Source: Paenibacillus caseinilyticus (GTDB lineage: Bacteria; Bacillota; Bacilli; Paenibacillales; NBRC-103111). From it: DNA of 64,000 nt. Location: positions 1-64,000 of the forward strand of contig NZ_JAQAGY010000025.1 of assembly GCF_027533645.1 (NCBI RefSeq), read 5' to 3'. The position numbers and the translations under genes are program-made. Each line of letters begins with the position of its first letter. Within the stretch, counting starts at the first letter, position 1. A model generated the notes under the pieces. It had not been told where the DNA came from and made no database searches. It was given only the letters and a program-made list of their open reading frames with translations. Shown piece by piece: positions 50,882 to 58,656 of the stretch.

Positions 50882-52555
50882 ATGAATCACCTATCAATAA
50901 ATCGCCTATTCACTACCGCATACCGATATTTTTCATATGATGTTCTAAGGCAAGGGTGGGACCTGTATTCGGAAGGAGCCATTCTGGAATATACGGAGAC
51001 GGACACAGACATTCTGGCTTTTGTGGTCGATGCTGTTGATGAATTCGAGCCGGCAGAAGTAGAGCTTGATCTAAAGGATCTGCGGCGCAGCACATGCGAG
51101 TGCCGGTCCGATGGATACTGCGAGCATATGGCAGCCGTTCTGTTCGAATGGTGCGAGCAGAACGAGGTGGATCCGGGCCAGCTGCTCCGGCCGGAAGCTT
51201 CTACGGAAGAGGGCTTGGCGGGATCTCGACTGCGGGGGAATCTGACTTCAACCCGTCCTGGCGTGACGGACAAGGCCTCGATCTTGGATTCCTTAACGAC
51301 GGCAAGCAGCCTGCTTGCCTCTACAGCTGCATCTGCGGGGATACCGGTAGAGGGCAGCGGGCCCGCGGAGTGGCAGCGTTATTATCGCAGCCGGATTCAT
51401 CCGAACCGATTCAGCAGTCTGCATGCTGCCGCTACCCTGTACGATAAGGTGCTGGAAGAGCTGCTTCCCCTGACCAAGGGCTGGGCTGAGACAGCCGCCC
51501 AGCTGTACGAACTGCATGTCCTTCTGTTCGTCATGAAACTGACGGAAGAAATTCAGGGCGCTCAGCTCCGGTTGCAGTATGACTTCTCCTATTATCAGCG
51601 GATGGAAGTGTACCGGGATCTGGCGGATCGCTGCTGGAAGCACATAACCGACCTTTTGAAGAAAATACGTATGGGGGAGGCCCAAGAGAACTACAGTCTT
51701 CCACTTCTTGAAACCGAGGAGGTGCTTCACGACTATACTAAGCCGGCTTCTGGCGGAGTCATCCCCTGGATGCAGATCTATATGGCGTTATGGTGGGGAC
51801 TTCTGTGGAGTAGCCAGGGGGCGGCAAGGGAACAGGGAAGGCTGCGCGATGCTTTGGAGGAGGAGGATCTGTCCGCAGCCCGAACCGAGTGGCTGCTGAG
51901 TGCGCAGCTTCTCTTTGCGATGCGGGGCGGATCGGACAAGGAGGCCATGAGGCTGGCTGAACGGATGGGGCATGCAGCCCCATCCCGGGTCTTGCCTTAC
52001 TTGGAGGCTTTTGCACGTATGGGAGCGTGGGAACGGACTGCAGCTTGGCTGCAGTGGCTTGTTCCCTGGATGACACGCGTACCGGGAGGACATCTGGAGA
52101 CCTATTTCAGTCTATGGGCGGAGGCCCGCGAGCATTTAGATTTGGAAGAAGTATGGAAAGATGGCGTATTTGCGCTGCTACCCCGGAGTCTCGATTATTA
52201 TGCGGAAGAGCTCATGCATGCCGGAAGATACCGGGAATGGGTCGATGTTCACCTTGTACTTGGCTACACGCCGATGGATTTTCGTGTCAGTGAGCTGAAG
52301 CCTATTGAGACGGAGAATCGGGAGCTTCTGCTGCCTTGGTATCATCACAGTGTAGAGCTCTACATCGCGGAGAAGAACCGGGATGCCTACAAACGGGCCG
52401 TTCGGCTGCTCAAAAAACTGCAGAGTCATTATAAGAAGTTGAAGCGGACTGATACATGGGAGCGGTATTTGGATTACCTGACAACAAGGTATTCACGGTT
52501 TCGGGCGCTTCAGCAGGAGATGCAGAAGCTGAAAAAGGGAGGAGATGCGTCATGA
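50882..52555 (+). CDS. SWIM zinc-finger protein (YwqB-like)
   Basis: 557 aa. N-terminal SWIM finger C-x-C-xn-C-x-H in CECRSDGYCEHMAAVLF (about residues 72-90); the rest is alpha-helical with Trp-rich repeats and no other known domain. SWIM fingers bind DNA or protein. Its stop overlaps the start of the SNF2 helicase gene (ATGA), the same pairing as ywqB-ywqA in Bacillus, so the two probably act as a complex on DNA. Function otherwise unknown. Confidence 0.88.
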   Translation: MNHLSINRLFTTAYRYFSYDVLRQGWDLYSEGAILEYTETDTDILAFVVDAVDEFEPAEVELDLKDLRRSTCECRSDGYCEHMAAVLFEWCEQNEVDPGQLLRPEASTEEGLAGSRLRGNLTSTRPGVTDKASILDSLTTASSLLASTAASAGIPVEGSGPAEWQRYYRSRIHPNRFSSLHAAATLYDKVLEELLPLTKGWAETAAQLYELHVLLFVMKLTEEIQGAQLRLQYDFSYYQRMEVYRDLADRCWKHITDLLKKIRMGEAQENYSLPLLETEEVLHDYTKPASGGVIPWMQIYMALWWGLLWSSQGAAREQGRLRDALEEEDLSAARTEWLLSAQLLFAMRGGSDKEAMRLAERMGHAAPSRVLPYLEAFARMGAWERTAAWLQWLVPWMTRVPGGHLETYFSLWAEAREHLDLEEVWKDGVFALLPRSLDYYAEELMHAGRYREWVDVHLVLGYTPMDFRVSELKPIETENRELLLPWYHHSVELYIAEKNRDAYKRAVRLLKKLQSHYKKLKRTDTWERYLDYLTTRYSRFRALQQEMQKLKKGGDAS

Positions 52556-55521
52556 CCCTGCTGAACACCCTTGCTGAGGTTCAGGGAGAGATGGAAGCGG
52601 ACGGCAGTTGGAATTTATGGGCCGTCAGCGAGCGAGGCGTTTCGATCTCGCTAAGCGAGCTGCGGCTGCGCCTCTTTGTATGGCACAGCCGCAGCTTATA
52701 CGGTGCGCTGCTCGAGGCGGGCAGCCGGTCGGAGCGACCGGATTCGGTGCGCCTGGGCCCCTACGCGGCGCTCGAATACCTGGCTGCCCCGGGCGCTGCC
52801 CTGCATCTGCCCTTGCGCTGGTCGCCACAGCTGGAAGCAGCGCGGCGTGTGGCTGCGCTGGGCATGGAGGCGCTGCGCAGCGGTTGGTACCAGCCGGATG
52901 CCGAGGCGTGGCAGGCCGGCCGGCTGGACTGGCTGCTGCAGCTGCCCGAGGCGCAGGATAGCGAGGCTGCTGCTGTGCTGGAAGCGGCCGGAGAGCTGGG
53001 CCTGGACGGCCGCGTGTGGTTCAGCCGTGCGCTCGGCGAGCTGCTGGGCAGCGACCCGGCCGTGCATGCGGCCTGGGAGGGCCTGCAGCAGGAGCAGCCG
53101 CTGCTGCAGGCGGTAGACGTGGACGCGGCCGAAGCGCTGGCCGAGGCATCGCTTCACATGGACGAGGAAGCCTGGCTCGCTGCGGCTGGCTGGAAGCCCG
53201 ATGAGGTGCCGTTCCGCACCGGATTCCAGCTGATCGAGCCGGAGGATGAGGAAGACGACTGGGCGCTGCGGATGCTGCTGCAGGATAAGGTGAATCCAGC
53301 GGTTGTGATCGAGGTGGCTCAGGGAGCGGAGGGAATGCTGCTGGCTCCTGAGGGGCTGCCTGAAGCATGGGCTGAACATGCTGCACGCCGGGTTCCCCAA
53401 GATCTGGAGCGTGTTCTGCGGGCCGCTCCAGAGCTGGAGGAGGCGGCAGGCAGTGGCAGAATGGTGACCCGGCTAGGCGAAGCGGAGGCCTGGGCTTTCC
53501 TGCACGAGGGCAGTGTGCACCTGCTGCAGGCCGGGGTTTCGGTATTCTTGCCGGCCTGGTGGGAGGAGCTGCAGCGGCTCACTCCCCGGCTGAAGGCGAA
53601 GCTGAAGTCCTCCGTAGGAGCAGGAGGAGGCTCGCTGCTGGGGCGGGATCAGCTGATTCAGTTCGACTGGAAGGTCGCCATCGGAGACCTGGATTTCTCG
53701 GAAGAGGAGTTCGCCCGTATGGCGGCGGAGAAGAAGCGGCTGCTGAAGGTACGGGGACGGTGGATTCAACTGGATCCGGCTATGCTGCGGCAGATGCAAG
53801 AGGCGATGAGAGGGACAGACCGGCGGGGCGGCTTATCACTGCGCGAGGTGCTAGAGATGCACCTGCTCGCAGGGGAGTCGACGGATGCCAGCGCATCGGA
53901 TAGCGACATACCCAGCGATGGGGAGGGCGATACCCCAGCGCTGCGTTTGGAAGTGGAGCTTAACGCCCATATGGCCCAGCTTCTTCAACATCTGCAGCAT
54001 ACGAAGCAGATTCCCATCGTCGAACCTTCCGCTGCCCTGCACGCCGAGATGCGGCCTTATCAGAAGGAGGGCATGTCCTGGCTTTTGTTTATGCGCCGGT
54101 TTGGCCTCGGCTCCTGCCTAGCGGATGACATGGGGCTTGGGAAGACGCTGCAGTTCATTGCTTATCTGCTCACGGCCCGCGAGCAGGCGGTACGCGACGG
54201 CCGGGAGCTCACTCCCGCCGTGCTGATCTGCCCTACCTCCGTGCTTGGCAACTGGCAGAAAGAGCTCGAACGGTTTGCCCCATCGATGCAGATCTACCTG
54301 CATTACGGCCCTCAGCGCCTTCAGGGAGAGGCCTTTATGGAGGCCGTACGCGGTTGCGATCTCGTGCTGACCTCATACACCCTCGCTCAGATGGACGAGG
54401 AGACGCTCTCGGGCGTGCAATGGGACGTGATAGGGTTAGATGAGGCGCAGAACATCAAAAATGCTTATACGAAGCAGTCGACAGCTGTTCGGCGTCTGGA
54501 AGCGGGGCATAAGATTGCCCTTACGGGGACGCCGGTCGAGAACCGGTTGACCGAGCTGTGGACCATTTTTGATTTTATCAATCCGGGCTACCTCGGCAGC
54601 CTGAACGAATTCAATCACAACTACGTAGGACCCATCGAGAAGACACGGGATGAAGTGCTGCTCGCACGTGTACAGAAGCTGATCCGTCCCTTTCTGCTCA
54701 GGCGTGTCAAGAAGGATCCCTCGATCCAGCTGGATCTGCCGGAGAAGTACGAGACGAAAGCTTACGTCACGCTGACGGTCGAGCAGGCGACACTTTATGA
54801 GAATGTCGTGCAGGACCTCATGAACCGGATCGATACCTTGAGCGGTATGGAGAAGAAGGGGCTTATTCTCGCTACACTGACGAAACTGAAGCAGATCTGC
54901 GATCATCCATCCCTCTTCCTTAAGGATGGGGGAGGATCAGCTGCCGATGCGGAGTCCGAGCAGAGGTCTTCAAAAATGTCCCGGCTGCTTGAACTGGTAC
55001 AGGAATTGCGTGCCGAAGGGGAGAACTGCCTAATCTTCACGCAGTTTGTCGAGATGGGGAATCTACTTCAAAGCACACTGGAGAGCGAACTTGGGGAACG
55101 GGTGCTGTTCCTCCATGGCGGGGTCCCCAAGGCTCATCGGGATGCGATGATCGACCTATTCCAGCGTCCGGAATCATCCGAGGAAGAACGCAGCGGTGTA
55201 TTCGTGCTTTCCTTGAAAGCGGGGGGCACCGGCTTGAACCTCACGGCAGCCAACCATGTGTTCCATTTTGATCGGTGGTGGAATCCGGCGGTTGAGAACC
55301 AAGCGACAGATCGGGCGTTCCGCATTGGGCAGACCCGCAATGTGCAGGTGCACAAGTTTATCGCCTTGGGGACCTTGGAGGAGCGGATCGATGAGATGAT
55401 CGAGCGCAAGCTCGGGCTCAGCCAGCAGATCGTAGGGACGGGCGAGAACTGGGTCACGGAGATGTCGACTCATGAGCTCAGGGAATTGTTCGCGTTGCGT
55501 AGAGAATGGGTCGGCAAGTAA
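52552..55521 (+). CDS. SNF2/SWI2-family helicase (YwqA-like)
   Basis: 989 aa. The N-terminal half (1-480) is Ala/Leu/Glu-rich with a DUF3670-type region. The ATPase core has Walker A DDMGLGKT (K531), DEAQ box (D630-Q633), GTPVENRLTELW, and in the second lobe FTQFVEMGN, LSLKAGGTGLNLT, DRWWNPAVENQATDRAFRIGQ (arginine finger region). Bacterial SNF2 proteins translocate on DNA or remodel nucleoprotein. GGGAGGAG before the ATG. Coupled to the SWIM gene. Role in B. subtilis relatives is little known. Confidence 0.93.
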   Translation: MTLLNTLAEVQGEMEADGSWNLWAVSERGVSISLSELRLRLFVWHSRSLYGALLEAGSRSERPDSVRLGPYAALEYLAAPGAALHLPLRWSPQLEAARRVAALGMEALRSGWYQPDAEAWQAGRLDWLLQLPEAQDSEAAAVLEAAGELGLDGRVWFSRALGELLGSDPAVHAAWEGLQQEQPLLQAVDVDAAEALAEASLHMDEEAWLAAAGWKPDEVPFRTGFQLIEPEDEEDDWALRMLLQDKVNPAVVIEVAQGAEGMLLAPEGLPEAWAEHAARRVPQDLERVLRAAPELEEAAGSGRMVTRLGEAEAWAFLHEGSVHLLQAGVSVFLPAWWEELQRLTPRLKAKLKSSVGAGGGSLLGRDQLIQFDWKVAIGDLDFSEEEFARMAAEKKRLLKVRGRWIQLDPAMLRQMQEAMRGTDRRGGLSLREVLEMHLLAGESTDASASDSDIPSDGEGDTPALRLEVELNAHMAQLLQHLQHTKQIPIVEPSAALHAEMRPYQKEGMSWLLFMRRFGLGSCLADDMGLGKTLQFIAYLLTAREQAVRDGRELTPAVLICPTSVLGNWQKELERFAPSMQIYLHYGPQRLQGEAFMEAVRGCDLVLTSYTLAQMDEETLSGVQWDVIGLDEAQNIKNAYTKQSTAVRRLEAGHKIALTGTPVENRLTELWTIFDFINPGYLGSLNEFNHNYVGPIEKTRDEVLLARVQKLIRPFLLRRVKKDPSIQLDLPEKYETKAYVTLTVEQATLYENVVQDLMNRIDTLSGMEKKGLILATLTKLKQICDHPSLFLKDGGGSAADAESEQRSSKMSRLLELVQELRAEGENCLIFTQFVEMGNLLQSTLESELGERVLFLHGGVPKAHRDAMIDLFQRPESSEEERSGVFVLSLKAGGTGLNLTAANHVFHFDRWWNPAVENQATDRAFRIGQTRNVQVHKFIALGTLEERIDEMIERKLGLSQQIVGTGENWVTEMSTHELRELFALRREWVGK

Positions 55522-55535
55522 GAGGGGGTGCTGAG

Positions 55536-55787
55536 ATGGTGGAAGAGGAACAATCTGCCCACGAGTCGGTCGGCAGCGGAACTATCGCGCCGTCTTCAGA
55601 GGGGGATAGCGTGACTCGCGAGGCGGGGGCTAAGCCTAAGCGGGGAAGAAAAAGCAAAACGCCTTCCCTTCCGGATCCGCTCGAAGGGCTGGATGTGGAA
55701 GGAACACCCCACTTGCAGGGCATGTCACCGGCTTGGCAGCGGCTGTATGCAGCTGTGGCACAAGCGGCCAAGTCTATAGGACCTTGA
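55536..55787 (+). CDS. Small hypothetical protein after the SNF2 gene
   Basis: 83 aa, starting 14 nt after the helicase stop with GAGGGGG as ribosome site. A Glu/Ser-rich start, a basic middle (KPKRGRKSKTP), and a predicted C-terminal helix (SPAWQRLYAAVAQAAKSIG). No known family recognised. The spacing and common terminator suggest it belongs to the SWIM-SNF2 operon; the AT-hook-like basic patch would allow DNA contact, which is speculation. Confidence 0.65.
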   Translation: MVEEEQSAHESVGSGTIAPSSEGDSVTREAGAKPKRGRKSKTPSLPDPLEGLDVEGTPHLQGMSPAWQRLYAAVAQAAKSIGP

Positions 55788-55837
55788 TGCTGACGTGCCC
55801 TTGCAGGGCGCCTATCAGCAGGCTCAAAAGCATACAC

Positions 55838-55888
55838 AAAAGGGGCTATCCCTCAAGTAGACATCTACTTGGGGATAGCCCCTTTGCT
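55838..55888. terminator. Bidirectional terminator between the SNF2 operon and the SLH gene
   Basis: Long stem: 14 bp (55839-55852 with 55872-55885) plus inner CAAGTAG/CTACTTG (55854-55860 with 55865-55871), bounded by A4 and T3. Confidence 0.9.
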
Positions 55889-55906
55889 GTGCTGCGTCAG
55901 CCCATC

Positions 55907-57511
55907 TTAGTCGATGAACTCAGCGAGCGACAGGAAGCGTTTCAGCATCGTAGCTGCTTGAGCACGAGTAGCTTCGCTTACTGGAGCGATTTCGCTGTCA
56001 GTCAGACCGTTTACCAGACCTGCGTTGATCGCAGCTGCTACTTCAGCGTTAGCCCATACGATGCTGTCAGCATCTTCGAACTTGCTGAGGACTTCAGCTT
56101 GCTTCGCAGAGGAAACGGAAGTTTCGATACCTGCATAGTTCGCTGCACGAACGACCATAGCGGCCAGTTCTTCACGAGTGATTTCAGCGTTCGGACGGAA
56201 CGTGTTGTCTTCGTAGCCGTTGATGATACCGGCATACGTAGCAGACGCTACAGTGTTCGCATACCAAGCGGAGGATTCAATATCCGTGAAGTAAGTGTTC
56301 GTTGTTACAGCGTTCAGGCTCAGGGAACGTACAACCAGGGCAGCAAACTCTGCACGAGTGATGCTGCGGTCCGGTTGGAACTCATCAGCGCTTACGCCGT
56401 CAACAACCAGCTTGTTCGCGAGAAGTTCAACATCGGCTTGTGCCCAGTGGGAAGCCAAGTCATCGAAAGACTTGTTGGACTCGATTACCGTGTAGATGCT
56501 GTTGCTGTTACGCTTCAGCGTAGCAACCGTCTTGCCGTCTTTTGTTTCGAAAGTAGCCGGTACGAAGCTCAGTGCTTGTGTTGTTTCGTTGTACACAACG
56601 CCAGCAGCTTTCTTCGCGTCTACATTCTTGTTCACATTCAGCGAACGGGAAACGAAAGTTTTGCCCAGGTCAACGGAAACCGTTTTGCCTTTCGCGCTTG
56701 CAGTTAGGTTGAAATCAACCGCGCTAGCGATCGGAGCAGCGCCTAGAGCGTATACTGCTTTGGTTACAGCGTCAGCTTTGGAACCGGATTGCTTGGCAAT
56801 CGTCACGGTAACCGTAACGTCTTTCTGCTCGGCAGAAAGGGACTTCGCCAGGGCATCGCCGTTCAGTACAGACAGCGGAAGCGTGTACGTACCGTTCTCG
56901 GAGATCACTGTAATTTGAGCGTTGTTGTACTTCTTCAGCGCATCCAGCAGAGCGGACAGAGGCAGGTCAAGCTTTTCGCCCTTGATCGTGATCTCTACTT
57001 TGTTCGTCGCTGCGAAAGCGGTTTGCAGTTCATAAGCGGTTACGGAACCTGTTATAGCATCGATTTTGCCGTTATTGTTAGAGGAGCCACCACCTGCGCA
57101 GCAACCACCACCACCATATACAGGCGCTGTGCCGGAATTCTCTGCACGGTAAACATTGCTGTTCACATTATCATACGAGCTAACTACATAAACCGCTTGT
57201 GGAACAGTGGATGCTGTCAGGTTTACGTTGAAATTAAAGTATGTAATGTCATTTACGGTATTGACGTATGTAGCACCGTAAACATACCCGAGAATGCTCT
57301 TGGCATCTTCATCGCTATAAACCGTAGTGTAAACGTTGCTTGCCACAGACCCCTCATCGGTATATACTGTGCCGCTTACCGTTTTGTTGTACATATCGTA
57401 CGAAACGTTCCCTAATTGAACTGCCGCCAAAGCAAGTACCGGAAGCAGGATCGAAACAAGCATAAATAATGCCAAGGCTTGGGAAGTCTTTTTCATTACG
57501 CGTGAGTTCAT
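55907..57511 (-). CDS. S-layer-homology (SLH) domain surface protein 1
   Basis: 534 aa. Signal peptide (MNSRVMKKTSQALALFML..., cleavage after ALA), a beta-rich N-terminal region with VYTDEG and TTVYSDED motifs, a Gly-rich linker with two adjacent cysteines (GGGGCCAGGGSSNNN, about residues 133-147), a middle domain, and three SLH domains in the last about 180 residues (ITRAEFA, ITREELA, ATRAQAA). SLH domains bind pyruvylated wall polymer. Start 57511, 10 nt after AAAAGGAG; the frame extends to 57568 without ribosome site. A GTAAAT-N6-ATTTAC palindrome (57638-57655) lies in its probable promoter region. Confidence 0.92.
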   Translation of the reverse strand: MNSRVMKKTSQALALFMLVSILLPVLALAAVQLGNVSYDMYNKTVSGTVYTDEGSVASNVYTTVYSDEDAKSILGYVYGATYVNTVNDITYFNFNVNLTASTVPQAVYVVSSYDNVNSNVYRAENSGTAPVYGGGGCCAGGGSSNNNGKIDAITGSVTAYELQTAFAATNKVEITIKGEKLDLPLSALLDALKKYNNAQITVISENGTYTLPLSVLNGDALAKSLSAEQKDVTVTVTIAKQSGSKADAVTKAVYALGAAPIASAVDFNLTASAKGKTVSVDLGKTFVSRSLNVNKNVDAKKAAGVVYNETTQALSFVPATFETKDGKTVATLKRNSNSIYTVIESNKSFDDLASHWAQADVELLANKLVVDGVSADEFQPDRSITRAEFAALVVRSLSLNAVTTNTYFTDIESSAWYANTVASATYAGIINGYEDNTFRPNAEITREELAAMVVRAANYAGIETSVSSAKQAEVLSKFEDADSIVWANAEVAAAINAGLVNGLTDSEIAPVSEATRAQAATMLKRFLSLAEFID

Positions 57512-57657
57512 GCCAATATTACTCCTTTTGTTTCTCAGTAGATTTGTTTGTTGTTCATTCGATTGCACTTTTTATTCACACCCCCTATTCCAGCGCATAT
57601 TTGTAAGAACCAGGGTCTATTCTATCATCAATCCTACGTAAATGGTAGTATTTACAC

Positions 57658-57696
57658 AAAAAAAGAAGGCTCGATTTGTGACAAATCGAACCTTCT
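57658..57696 (-). terminator. Terminator of the second SLH gene
   Basis: Minus-strand 15-16-bp stem with one mismatch (57664-57679 with 57681-57696) followed by T7. Confidence 0.88.
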
Positions 57697-57709
57697 ACCT
57701 AACAGCAAG

Positions 57710-58435
57710 TTACAGACGGTCTGCAAGCTTCAAGAATCGGGTCAAAATAACGGCTGCTTCAGCTCTTGTAGCCGGATTGGCAGGCCCCAGCTTGTCAGCG
57801 GAGATCCCATTCAACAGCTTCGCATTCAGCGCCGCCGCCATCTCCTGATGGGCCCATACGATTTGATCCGCATCACTGTAAGGGGACAGCAATGAAGCTT
57901 GTGCACTTGCAGGCACAGAAGCCGCTACTTGAACATAGTCCAGAGCGCGAACGACGATCGCTGCGAGTTCTTCCCGGGTCATCTGGGCACTCGGACGGAA
58001 GGTGTTATCCTCATAGCCGTTGACGATCCCCGTATAGACAGCAGAAGAGACTGTCGAAGCATACCAAGCAGAGTTAGTTACATCCGTGAAATAAGCAGAC
58101 GACGTCACCGAAGGGATATCCAGTGCACGCACAACGAGAGCAGCAAACTCCGCACGGGTAATGCTGCGGTCCGGTTGGAACTCCGTAGCCGATACGCCGC
58201 TTATAATACCGTGGCTTGCCAGAAGCTCGATATCCGCTTTTGCCCAGTGGGAGGTAAGGTCTTCAAAGCTTGCCGGAGCGTAGACGCCTGTATAAACATC
58301 GGAATATACAGAGCCTGCTACACCCTCTACCGTGCTTGAGGTATTGGCGGTTACAGCAGCCATAGCCATGGCTGGAAGTAATGTGGCTACTAACAACAGG
58401 GAGACGAGGGCACTTGCGATCTTGCGGACAATCAT
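57710..58435 (-). CDS. S-layer-homology (SLH) domain surface protein 2
   Basis: 241 aa. Signal peptide (MIVRKIASALVSLLLVATLL..., cut after AMA), a short stretch with GSVYSDVYTGVYAPAS, then three SLH domains filling the rest (ITRAEFA, MTREELA, ATRAEAA). Almost only an anchor module. Its SLH domains closely match those of protein 1, so the two are tandem paralogues. AAAGGAG seven nt before the ATG. Own terminator. Possibly an S-layer anchor or cell-wall decoration; cargo not evident. Confidence 0.92.
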   Translation of the reverse strand: MIVRKIASALVSLLLVATLLPAMAMAAVTANTSSTVEGVAGSVYSDVYTGVYAPASFEDLTSHWAKADIELLASHGIISGVSATEFQPDRSITRAEFAALVVRALDIPSVTSSAYFTDVTNSAWYASTVSSAVYTGIVNGYEDNTFRPSAQMTREELAAIVVRALDYVQVAASVPASAQASLLSPYSDADQIVWAHQEMAAALNAKLLNGISADKLGPANPATRAEAAVILTRFLKLADRL

Positions 58436-58550
58436 AATCTATCTCCTTTCAAATTGGAGCAGCTATGTAAATGGAGAGTGAGTTAGAACATTCATTCTAT
58501 ACTAGTCCATCTCATAGAAGCATAGGGACTATTGTACCATATCCCCAAAG

Positions 58551-58592
58551 AAAAAAGGCAGTTTACCTCGGGATGAGATAAACTACCATGGG
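58551..58592 (-). terminator. Terminator of the O-antigen-ligase-like gene
   Basis: Minus-strand stem (58587-58575 with 58569-58557, two mismatches) followed by T6. Confidence 0.82.
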
Positions 58593-58656
58593 TGGAATTG
58601 TAAAGCTGTTATTTAGTTGAAAGTTGTTAGCTCATTCGAGGGATTCTCTTACGGGA

